In this document: positions 17,791 through 24,913 of the stretch, piece after piece
Position numbering within the stretch: the stretch's first letter is position 1
Layout of the letters: the number at the start of each line of letters is the position of its first letter
Source: Aureimonas sp. AU12
Lineage (GTDB): Bacteria; Pseudomonadota; Alphaproteobacteria; Rhizobiales; Rhizobiaceae
Length of the DNA stretch: 64,000 bases
Direction of reading: 5' to 3'
NCBI RefSeq assembly: GCF_001463705.1
Contig: NZ_BBWH01000004.1
Span: forward strand, 124,001 to 188,000
Made by a program: the position numbers and the translations under genes
The notes under the pieces: generated by a model
The model's input: only the letters and a program-made list of their open reading frames with translations
The model's database searches: none
Told to the model about the DNA's origin: nothing

Positions 17791-18507
17791 CTACTCCGTC
17801 GCGTAGATCAGATCCGAGCCGAGATGGCAGCGGGCGCGGCGCAGTTCGAGCGGGCGATTCTGGTAGGAGCAGATGATGCGCGACAGCTTGAGCACCACAG
17901 CATCGCCCTTCAACCGGAAGGTGCGCTTGTCGTCGGCCGTGGCAACCTCTACCGCGACCTTCTCGAACTTCTGCGTGGCGAGATCCTGGCCCGTCCACCG
18001 GGCGGAGGCGACGCTTTCGAGATCGACCTGCGACATCTGACGCACGCTCGCATCGACCCGCAGATACACGTCTTCGATCATGAACAGGCGCCCGAGATGG
18101 GTCCGGCGGCGTTCGAAACGGAGAACCGGGGTCCGTGCGTTGACTTGCAGTTCCGCCGTGACGTCGGGATCGGCGACGCCGAGCGTGACGTTGGCGATCT
18201 CGACCTCGCCGGAGATCCGGTTGCCGGCCTGATCCCGAATGTTGGAGAAACGGCTCCGCATCTTCGAGCCCTCGAAATCGGCGACGAGGGTTCCCTTTCC
18301 CTGGTGACGCTCGAGCAGCTTGTGCTCGGTCAGGATGTCGAAGGCCTTGCGCACCGTGCCGAGACTGATGCCGAGCGAACGCGCGATCTCGGCCTCGTTC
18401 TCGATCGGCTGGCCGGGCGCCCAGGTCCGCTGCACGATGCGGGCGATGAACTCGTCCGCGACCTGCTGATACAGGGGTCGGGTGTTGAACGGCTTGGCAA
18501 GCGACAT
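17791..18507 (-). CDS. GntR-family transcriptional regulator, HutC subfamily (UTRA domain)
   Basis: 238 residues. Residues about 8-75 form the GntR winged helix (QQVADEFIARIVQRTWAPGQPIENEAEIARSL, then LGTVRKAFDILTEHKLLERHQGKGTLV). Residues about 95-235 are the UTRA ligand domain (LRFERRRTHLGRLFMIEDVYLR, RIICSYQNRPLELRRARCHLGSDLIYATE). HutC-type regulators sense small molecules such as urocanate, amino sugars or phosphonates. No transporter or catabolic operon adjoins it, since both neighbours belong to other units, so the ligand cannot be guessed. A strong inverted repeat upstream (18551-18584) suggests autoregulation. Confidence 0.9.
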   Translation of the reverse strand: MSLAKPFNTRPLYQQVADEFIARIVQRTWAPGQPIENEAEIARSLGISLGTVRKAFDILTEHKLLERHQGKGTLVADFEGSKMRSRFSNIRDQAGNRISGEVEIANVTLGVADPDVTAELQVNARTPVLRFERRRTHLGRLFMIEDVYLRVDASVRQMSQVDLESVASARWTGQDLATQKFEKVAVEVATADDKRTFRLKGDAVVLKLSRIICSYQNRPLELRRARCHLGSDLIYATE

Positions 18508-18550
18508 CGATCGTTCCCTGTCTCACATCCTTCGGAAGATGCGAAACCTT

Positions 18551-18584
18551 ACCTTGAGTTGCAGAGTGAATGCAACCTAAGGGT
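18551..18584 (-). promoter_or_regulatory. Inverted repeat upstream of the GntR regulator gene
   Basis: GTTGCA (18558-18563), N7, TGCAAC (18571-18576) form a perfect core. The outer arms ACCTT and AAGGGT extend the symmetry imperfectly over 34 bp. It lies 44 bp before the GntR start, where an autoregulatory operator would sit. The core spacing (centre to centre 13 bp) is close to GntR sites. Confidence 0.6.
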
Positions 18585-18627
18585 GAAACTATCGACAACC
18601 TTCGCACATCATCGTAACGAGATCGCC

Positions 18628-19281
18628 TCAGTGAGGCGGTCGGCTCTCGCGCCAGGGGCGAGTGACATCCAGCCATGCCTGAACGCGGGCTTCCGGATCG
18701 GCGTGGAGTGTCACGTCCGTCACCGCCGCCGCGCAATCGGCGCCTTCGGCAAAGACGAGAGGCGCGCGTTCCACCGTGATCCCTCCGATGGCGACGAGCG
18801 GCATGGCGCCGGCCCGTTCGCGCCAGAGCCGAAGTCGCGCGGGAGTCTGCGGCGCCCACGGCATCTGCTTGAGGACCGTCGGCCAGATCGGCCCGAGTGC
18901 GACGTAGTCCGGCCGTGCGGCCAGCGCGACCTCCAGTTCCGCCTCGTCGTGGGTCGAGAAGCCGAGGCGAAGGCCGGCGGCGTGGATCGCCGGAAGATCG
19001 GCCTCGGCAAGATCCTCCTGACCGAGATGCAGGAAGTCGGCGCCCTCCTCGATGGCCAGCCGCCAGTGGTCGTTGACCACGAGCTGACAATCATGGGCGC
19101 GGCACACCGCGAGCGAGCGACGGATCTCGCTGCGCAGGACCGCCGGATCGTCGCCCTTGGCCCGCAGCTGGACGAGCCGCAGTCCGACCGGCACCAGCCG
19201 CTCGATCCAGTCGGCATCGGGCAGCACGAGATAGAACGGATCGAGGCGAACGCGCGCCCGCTCCTCCGCCATCCCACTCAT
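18628..19281 (-). CDS. thiE: Thiamine phosphate synthase
   Basis: 217 residues. The TIM-barrel synthase is recognised by [78 protein letters not shown] and [28 protein letters not shown]. It joins HMP-pyrophosphate and thiazole phosphate to thiamine phosphate in the cytoplasm. In the usual LGQxD element it has GQED, and STH replaces the more common S(T/C)H, which is normal for alphaproteobacterial ThiE. It is the last gene of the thiOSGE operon; its ATG overlaps the thiG stop (ATGA). Confidence 0.93.
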   Translation of the reverse strand: MSGMAEERARVRLDPFYLVLPDADWIERLVPVGLRLVQLRAKGDDPAVLRSEIRRSLAVCRAHDCQLVVNDHWRLAIEEGADFLHLGQEDLAEADLPAIHAAGLRLGFSTHDEAELEVALAARPDYVALGPIWPTVLKQMPWAPQTPARLRLWRERAGAMPLVAIGGITVERAPLVFAEGADCAAAVTDVTLHADPEARVQAWLDVTRPWRESRPPH

Positions 19282-20051
19282 GCCAGCACCGCCTTGCCGA
19301 AGACCGGCGTCGAGGGCGCGGCCATGTCGCGGGGCTCCATCGCCCCGGCCTCGAAGCCGAGCCGGCCGGCCTCGACCGCTAGCCGGAAGGCGGTCGCCAT
19401 CGCCACGGGATCGCCAGCGCTGGCGACCGCCGTGTTCAAGAGCACGCCGTCATAGCCGAGTTCCATCGCCTCGGCCGCGTGGCTCGGGCGCCCGAGGCCT
19501 GCATCGACGATGAGCGTGACACCCGGAAACTGCGCGCGCAGCGAGCGCAGTCCATAGCGGTTGTTGAGACCGAGCCCCGAGCCGATGGGCGAGGCCCACG
19601 GCATGAGCACGCGGCAGCCCGCTTCGAGCAGGCGTTCGGCGACGACGAGATCTTCGGTCGTGTAGGGCAGCACCTCGAAGCCCTCGTCCGTCAGGATGCG
19701 CGCGGCTTCGACGAGGCCGTAGACGTCGGGCTGCAAGGTGTCGGCATGGCCGATGACCTCCAGCTTCACGAGGCTGGTGCCCAGCAGCTCGCGCCCCATT
19801 CGCGCCGTCGTCACCGCCTCCTTGACGCTGTGGCAGCCCGCCGTATTCGGTAGGAAGTCGGCGCCGAGATCGCGGATCTCGTTCCAGAAACCGGGCGCCG
19901 TTCCGCCGCCGAGCGATTGCTCGCGGCGCAGCGACACCGTGATCAGCCCCGCGCCCGAGGCGCGGATCGCCTCGCGCATCACCGCAGGCGAAGGATAGAG
20001 CGCGGTGCCGAGCATCATACGCGAAGAGTAGATGCGTCCGTAGATGTCCAT
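19278..20051 (-). CDS. thiG: Thiazole synthase
   Basis: 257 residues, normal for ThiG. The Schiff-base Lys lies in [97 protein letters not shown]-like motifs follow in order. It forms the thiazole ring of thiamine from deoxyxylulose phosphate, glycine imine (from ThiO) and ThiS-thiocarboxylate. The ATG at 20051 is 5 bp after the thiS stop. The frame extends upstream through thiS without similarity. Confidence 0.96.
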   Translation of the reverse strand: MDIYGRIYSSRMMLGTALYPSPAVMREAIRASGAGLITVSLRREQSLGGGTAPGFWNEIRDLGADFLPNTAGCHSVKEAVTTARMGRELLGTSLVKLEVIGHADTLQPDVYGLVEAARILTDEGFEVLPYTTEDLVVAERLLEAGCRVLMPWASPIGSGLGLNNRYGLRSLRAQFPGVTLIVDAGLGRPSHAAEAMELGYDGVLLNTAVASAGDPVAMATAFRLAVEAGRLGFEAGAMEPRDMAAPSTPVFGKAVLA

Positions 20052-20056
20052 GGGTC

Positions 20057-20254
20057 TCAGCCTCCCTGCATCGGCGACAGGATCTCGACCGCGTCGCCCG
20101 CCATGATCGTCGTTTCCGCTCGTTCGCCGCGTGGCACGAATTCCTGATTCACGGCGGTCGCCACCGCCTCGCCGGGCAGGTCGAGTTCGATGACGAGCGC
20201 GTCCAGCGTGCGGGCCGCGATCTCGCGTGCCTCGCCGTTCAGCCGAATGATCAT
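20057..20254 (-). CDS. thiS: Sulfur carrier protein ThiS
   Basis: 65 residues with a ubiquitin-like pattern: [55 protein letters not shown]. The required C-terminal Gly-Gly, which is adenylated and thiocarboxylated to donate sulfur for thiazole formation, is intact. Its ATG overlaps the thiO stop (ATGA at 20251-20254), and thiG follows after 5 bp. It is too short to stand out by length but is fully supported by sequence and position. Confidence 0.95.
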   Translation of the reverse strand: MIIRLNGEAREIAARTLDALVIELDLPGEAVATAVNQEFVPRGERAETTIMAGDAVEILSPMQGG

Positions 20255-21213
20255 GCGGTCTCCAGTGCGTCTTGGGCCATCGCCGCCGCCTTTGCCGAAC
20301 AGGACGGCGACAGGAGGAAACCATGGCGGAACAGGCCGGTGAAGGTGACGACGCGGCCCTCGCGCGTCACGCGCGGCAGATTGTCGGGAAAGGCGGGCCG
20401 GCAGGCGGCGCCGGTCTCGATCACCTCGGCCTCGGCGAAGGCGGGATGCAAGGCGAAGGCTGCCGACAGCAATTCGACCGCAGAGCGGAGCGAGATGGCG
20501 CCGGCGCGGTCCGACTCGATCATCGTCGCACCCACCATGAAGACGCCCTCCTCGCGCGGCACGACGTAGATCGGCCAGCGCGGGTGCAGCAGGCGAACGG
20601 GCCGCGACAGGCGCACCTCGCGGCTGCGCAGCAACACCATCTCGCCGCGCACGCCGCGCAGCTCGGGCGACGTCGCCGCGAGCCCCCGGCAATCGACGAC
20701 GACCTCGCCGGCGAAATCGCCGGAGTCGGCAGCTTCGCCGAACCGGATGGTGCCGCCGGACTGCGTCAGATGGGAGGCCATCGCCGCCAGCGCCCGGCGC
20801 GGATCGAGATGGGCCTCGCCGCGATAGAACAGTCCCTGCCGGAAACGTCCAGCCAGATCGGGCTCCAACGCCTCGATCGTACCGGCATCCACCGTCTCGT
20901 GGCCCTGCGTCCGCGCCGCGAACTGGCGCAGATCCCCGCTGTCGCGCGCGGCGGCGAGAACCAGCGTACCGGCACGCTTGACCGACGTGACCCCGGCCCA
21001 GAATTCGATCCCGGCCAAGCCCGGCTCGACGATGGACGGATCCGCCGTCGCCGCTTCGCAGTAGGGCGCCAGCATGCCGCCGGCGAGCCATGAGGCGGCG
21101 GTTTGTCCGAGCGTCGGGGCGGCTTCGTGTACGACGACCTCCCGCCCCGCCTCGACGAGGCGCAACGCCGTGGTGAGCCCGGCGACCCCGGCGCCGAGAA
21201 CATGGATCGTCAC
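20251..21213 (-). CDS. thiO: Glycine oxidase ThiO
   Basis: About 320 residues, a DAO-family flavoprotein. The FAD motif [23 protein letters not shown] is at the N-terminus. [89 protein letters not shown] and [11 protein letters not shown] complete the family pattern. It oxidises glycine to the imine used by ThiG. The GTG at 21213 places the FAD motif at the start as in homologues; it has no clear Shine-Dalgarno. In-frame ATGs at 21342 and 21396 would add unconserved sequence, and the latter lies inside the riboswitch. No thiC precedes it, unlike the classic rhizobial thiCOSGE order. Confidence 0.9.
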   Translation of the reverse strand: MTIHVLGAGVAGLTTALRLVEAGREVVVHEAAPTLGQTAASWLAGGMLAPYCEAATADPSIVEPGLAGIEFWAGVTSVKRAGTLVLAAARDSGDLRQFAARTQGHETVDAGTIEALEPDLAGRFRQGLFYRGEAHLDPRRALAAMASHLTQSGGTIRFGEAADSGDFAGEVVVDCRGLAATSPELRGVRGEMVLLRSREVRLSRPVRLLHPRWPIYVVPREEGVFMVGATMIESDRAGAISLRSAVELLSAAFALHPAFAEAEVIETGAACRPAFPDNLPRVTREGRVVTFTGLFRHGFLLSPSCSAKAAAMAQDALETA

Positions 21214-21391
21214 AGGGGGGCCAAAGGATGGATGGACGGGTCGGTTTGCATCGAACGGGCTCCACGGCTCTCGATCCGGCGCATCGGGGCGACAGACGGG
21301 GGTCCACGCATCGAGCGGCTTCGGCTCGAAACCGGACGCCATTCTCCGCACCCGGTCGGGTCTCGGTGGATGCCGTCGCGGAGCGTTCAAC

Positions 21392-21484
21392 TCCATCCCT
21401 ACGCCAGTGCGAACTGGATCAGGTTCTTGGGGTCGCCGCGCATCTCGTCGGCCTCTCAGTTCCCCTCGCGGAACTCCCCCTGGA
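21392..21484 (-). promoter_or_regulatory. Thiamine pyrophosphate (TPP, THI-box) riboswitch
   Basis: Read on the minus strand, the P1 arms are TCCA (21481-21484) and TGGA. The conserved CTGAGAGG follows a GC hairpin arm (GAGTTCC ... GGGAACT), then GACCC, then AAGAACCTGATC and the 3' block CTGGCGTAGGGA. These are the invariant thiamine- and pyrophosphate-binding segments of the TPP aptamer in the right order and spacing. It lies about 180 bases before the thiO start and should repress thiOSGE when TPP is abundant. Confidence 0.95.
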
Positions 21485-21494
21485 CATAGACGTG

Positions 21495-21522
21495 AACGTA
21501 GACATTCGACTTACCCTGTCAA
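21495..21522 (-). promoter_or_regulatory. Candidate promoter of the thiOSGE operon
   Basis: On the minus strand TTGACA (21517-21522) and TACGTT (21495-21500) are separated by 16 bases. The predicted start point falls just before the riboswitch 5' end at 21484. The -35 is perfect; the -10 is weak. Confidence 0.5.
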
Positions 21523-21649
21523 CCATGGGCGCGAGGAACCAGGGCGGACCGTCCCATGCGTCAGGTCGTGTCCATTCGTTCGGATCCCCGCAGAGATATC
21601 GCAAGACTTTTCCTGTCCAATGGCCGGCGAACCATGAGGAAAGCCCACG

Positions 21650-23080
21650 ATGGGGTTCGCCAAACCCGTCACCATCGCCTTCGGTCGCACGACGACCTTC
21701 GTCCTTCTCGCCTCCGTCCTGACGGTCGCCGCCGTGTCGGCCGCCCTCGTTGTCCAGGCCGCACGGACGCAGGACGACCACGCCGCCGAGCAGACGCGGC
21801 ATTTCGCGCGCGTGCTTCTGACGAACAAGGCCGATCAGCTGGCGGACGTCGTCGTCGATTATGCCGACTGGGGCGATGCCTATGCGCATCTCCATCAGAC
21901 GATCGACATCGGCTGGGCCTGGAACGAAAACAATCTGGGTCGGACACTCTCGACCGATCTCGGCATCGAGACCTTTGCCGTCTTCGATGGCGCTGACCGG
22001 CAGGTCTACGCCGTTCGCGAAGGTGAACTGGCGTCGACCCCGGTCTTCGAGGACCCGGCCGAAGCGGCCGCCGTACGGCGCCTGCTGGCCAAGATGCGGG
22101 CTCTACCGATCTCCTACGGTCGGGCGGTCAATGCCGTGGCGGCGGTGCCGGGCGAACCCGTCTTCCTGTCGGCCACCGCGATCGGCGCGGGCGACGATCC
22201 AACCGTGACGATCGATCAGAGACCGCCCTCGATCCTGGTCTTCGCCGACCGCCTGTCGCCGGCCGAGGTCGAACGCATGGGCCGCGAGATCGGCCTCGTC
22301 GACCTTGCCATCTCGCAGTTCGATGGGACGGATGGGTCCTCCGCCACCATTCTCGACACGAGCGACGGGCATACGTCCTTCGGTCTCGATGCCGCCCTGC
22401 CGAAACCGGGAAGCGACATGCTGGCCGCGCTCGCGCCCTGGGCCGCCGCGCTGTTCGTCTTTGCGTCCGGCATCGGCATCGCCCTGTCGTGGCAGGGACG
22501 GCGCATAGCCCGGCAGGGTCGCGAACTCGCCAAGGCGCTGCGCGCCGCCAACGCGGAATCCGAACACCGCGCCTCGCACGACATGCTGACCGGCCTTTCC
22601 AATCGCGCCTCGTTTTACCGCGCCCTGACGGCATCGCTGACGCCGAAGGTCGCCCTACCGACTCTGCTCTACATGGACCTCGACCGCTTCAAGGCGGTCA
22701 ACGACGGCTGCGGCCACGATGCCGGAGACGCCGTGCTGCGCGAGGTCAGCGACCGCATCCGCGGACTGATCGGCCCGCAGGATCGCTGCGCGCGCATCGG
22801 CGGCGACGAGTTCGTGATCCTCGCAGGCGAGACGGATCTCAGGGCGCTGCAGTCGCTCTGCCGCAAGCTGATCACCGAGATGTCGCGCGACATCGAGTTC
22901 GGGGATGCGCGCTTCTGCGTCGGCGCCTCGATCGGCGTGGCCGTCGCGGTGCGGGGCGACGATGCCGAGCAGTTGATCCAACGGGCGGACCGCGCCCTCT
23001 ACGCGGCGAAGGCAGCGGGGCGCTCGTGCTTCCACTTCGCCCCCATCCCCGAAGATCGGAAGGTCGCGGACGTCGGCTGA
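21650..23080 (+). CDS. Membrane-bound diguanylate cyclase with CHASE4-type sensor domain
   Basis: 476 residues. Membrane helix 1 (about residues 16-37) and helix 2 (about 262-282, LAPWAAALFVFASGIGIAL) enclose a periplasmic domain. That domain has DYADWGDAYAHLHQT and NNLGRTLSTDLGIETFAVFD, the hallmarks of CHASE4. The cytoplasmic GGDEF domain (about 305-465) begins HDMLTGLSNRASFYRAL and has DLDRFKAVND and an intact catalytic IGGDEFVIL. It should therefore make cyclic di-GMP. No RxxD inhibitory site is seen five residues before GGDEF. There is no EAL domain. ATG 21650 follows GAGGAAAG. It stands alone, divergent from the thi operon. Confidence 0.93.
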   Translation: MGFAKPVTIAFGRTTTFVLLASVLTVAAVSAALVVQAARTQDDHAAEQTRHFARVLLTNKADQLADVVVDYADWGDAYAHLHQTIDIGWAWNENNLGRTLSTDLGIETFAVFDGADRQVYAVREGELASTPVFEDPAEAAAVRRLLAKMRALPISYGRAVNAVAAVPGEPVFLSATAIGAGDDPTVTIDQRPPSILVFADRLSPAEVERMGREIGLVDLAISQFDGTDGSSATILDTSDGHTSFGLDAALPKPGSDMLAALAPWAAALFVFASGIGIALSWQGRRIARQGRELAKALRAANAESEHRASHDMLTGLSNRASFYRALTASLTPKVALPTLLYMDLDRFKAVNDGCGHDAGDAVLREVSDRIRGLIGPQDRCARIGGDEFVILAGETDLRALQSLCRKLITEMSRDIEFGDARFCVGASIGVAVAVRGDDAEQLIQRADRALYAAKAAGRSCFHFAPIPEDRKVADVG

Positions 23081-23104
23081 CGAGGCCGGAGCCGTCCCGA
23101 CCCG

Positions 23105-23130
23105 ATGTCGCAATTCTTCGCGGATGTCGG
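23105..23130 (+). promoter_or_regulatory. Candidate regulator site upstream of soxB
   Basis: ATGTCGCAAT at 23105-23114 is followed by a second ATGTCG at 23124, 19 bp downstream. The same ATGTCGCAAT decamer occurs before gbcA at 28524. Direct repeats about two helical turns apart suit an AraC-type activator such as the GbdR-like protein of this locus. Confidence 0.45.
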
Positions 23131-23223
23131 CTTTGTACAAGCCCCCTGCCGCTTTCATCATCGCGACAGCCGTGTCGCCAATGCGAAGGTCCGGACCAGA
23201 CGCGCTCGGCAGGACGGACCGCC

Positions 23224-24480
23224 ATGCAGAACTTCTCCGGCTTCTCGATCATCGCCAAGGCGCTGGGGTCCAACAAGGGCTGGCAGGCGCAGTGGCGCGA
23301 CGCCCAGCCGAAGAGCCGCTACGACGTCGTCATCATCGGTGGCGGCGGGCACGGACTGGCGACGGCCTATTACCTCGCCAAGGAGCATGGGCTGCGCAAC
23401 GTCGCGGTGCTGGAGAAGGGCTGGATCGGCGGTGGCAACACCGGGCGCAACACGACGATCATCCGCTCGAATTACCTTTTCGAGGAGTCGGCGGCGCTCT
23501 ACGACCATGCCGTGAAGCTCTGGGAGGGCCTGTCGCAGGACCTCAACTACAACGTCATGTACTCGCCGCGCGGCGTCCTGATGCTGGCCCATAACATCCA
23601 CGACATCCAGGTCTTCAAGCGCCATGTCCACGCCAACCGGCTGGCTGGCGTCGACAACGAATGGCTGAGCGCCGAAGAGTGCAAGGCCTACTGCCCGCCC
23701 CTCAACATCGACGCATCGACCATGCGCTATCCCGTGCTCGGCGGCGCCCTGCAGCGGCGAGGCGGCACGGCGCGGCACGACGCGGTGGCCTGGGGCTATG
23801 CGCGCGCCGCCTCGGCGCTCGGCGTCGACATCATCCAGAACTGCGAGGTCACCGCCATCCGGCGCGGGCTAGGCGGCGAGGTCATCGGCGTCGAGACCAC
23901 CCGCGGCGCCATCGACACGGCCAAGGTCGGCGTCGTCGCGGCCGGCAACACCTCGGTGGTCATGTCGATGGCAGACGTGCGCATGCCGCTCGAAAGCTAT
24001 CCGCTGCAGGCGCTGGTGTCCGAGCCGATCAAGCCGGTCTTTCCCTGCGTCGTCATGTCGAACACGATCCACGCCTACATCTCGCAGTCCGACAAGGGCG
24101 AACTGGTGATCGGCGCCGGCACGGACGCCTACACGTCCTACACCCAGCGCGGCGGGCTCCACATCGCCAACCACACGCTCGACGCCATCTGCGAGCTGTT
24201 CCCGCAATATCGGCGCATGCGGATGCTGCGCTCGTGGGGCGGCATCGTCGACGTGACGCCCGACCGCTCGCCGATCCTCGCCAAGACGCCGGTGAAGGGG
24301 CTCTACGTCAATTGCGGCTGGGGCACCGGCGGCTTCAAGGCGACGCCGGGCTCGGGCAACGTCTTCGCCCATACGATCGCCCGCGACGAGCCGCACCCCA
24401 TCAATGCGCCCTTCACGATCGAGCGGTTCCGCGACGGCGTGCTCATCGACGAGGCGGCGGCGGCGGCCGTGGCGCACTGA
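23224..24480 (+). CDS. soxB: Sarcosine oxidase subunit beta
   Basis: 418 residues, typical for heterotetrameric sarcosine oxidase. The FAD motif is YDVVIIGGGGHGLATAYYLA (about residues 33-52). GGGNTGRNTTIIRSNYL follows. The His that carries covalent FMN is in GGTARHDAVAWG (about His185). The C-terminus has RMLRSWGGIVDVTPDRSPI and NCGWGTGGFKATPGSG. The enzyme oxidises sarcosine to glycine, passing the methyl group to tetrahydrofolate and making peroxide. ATG 23224 starts the conserved MQNFSGFSI... N-terminus. It is the first gene of soxBDAG; 82 bp separate it from soxD. Confidence 0.97.
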   Translation: MQNFSGFSIIAKALGSNKGWQAQWRDAQPKSRYDVVIIGGGGHGLATAYYLAKEHGLRNVAVLEKGWIGGGNTGRNTTIIRSNYLFEESAALYDHAVKLWEGLSQDLNYNVMYSPRGVLMLAHNIHDIQVFKRHVHANRLAGVDNEWLSAEECKAYCPPLNIDASTMRYPVLGGALQRRGGTARHDAVAWGYARAASALGVDIIQNCEVTAIRRGLGGEVIGVETTRGAIDTAKVGVVAAGNTSVVMSMADVRMPLESYPLQALVSEPIKPVFPCVVMSNTIHAYISQSDKGELVIGAGTDAYTSYTQRGGLHIANHTLDAICELFPQYRRMRMLRSWGGIVDVTPDRSPILAKTPVKGLYVNCGWGTGGFKATPGSGNVFAHTIARDEPHPINAPFTIERFRDGVLIDEAAAAAVAH

Positions 24481-24562
24481 CGATGGCGACGCGATCGCCC
24501 TCGATCCCCGCGCCCGCCTCGACCCTTTCGACGCCTCATCCGTCCTGCAAAGGCCGACCCCC

Positions 24563-24913
24563 ATGCTGCTGATCCACTGCCCCTATTGCGGACCCCGGCC
24601 GGAACTCGAGTTCCGCTATGCCGGCGAGGCCCATGTCGTGCGCGCCGAGACCCCGTCGGAGGTCGGCGCCAACGAGTGGGGCGACTTCCTCTACCAGCGC
24701 TCCAACACGCGGGGCCTCCACGCCGAGCGCTGGCGCCACATCCACGGCTGCGCCCACTTCTTCAACGCGCTGCGCGACACGCGCACCGACTTCTTCGCCG
24801 CGACCTACAAGGTCGGCGAGCCGAGGCCGGACACGGGCGGCACGCCGGAGGCCAACGCGCCGGCGCTGAGCGGCGACAATGTCGGCACCTGGTCGTCGGA
24901 GGCGGCGCGATGA
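24563..24913 (+). CDS. soxD: Sarcosine oxidase subunit delta
   Basis: 116 residues. MLLIHCPYCGPRPELEFRYAGEAH has the CPxCG zinc-binding pair (Cys6, Cys9). WGDFLYQRSNTRGLHAERWRHIHGCAHFFNALRDT supplies the remaining Cys and His ligands. This small zinc subunit completes the SoxBDAG complex. The last 20 residues are variable. The stop overlaps the soxA start (ATGA at 24910-24913). Confidence 0.96.
   Translation: MLLIHCPYCGPRPELEFRYAGEAHVVRAETPSEVGANEWGDFLYQRSNTRGLHAERWRHIHGCAHFFNALRDTRTDFFAATYKVGEPRPDTGGTPEANAPALSGDNVGTWSSEAAR

Noticed and set aside
17531-17806. A 91-codon plus-strand frame in the gap before the GntR gene
   Set aside because: Arg/Pro/His-rich, no ribosome site, no family resemblance, and it overlaps the end of the GntR gene.
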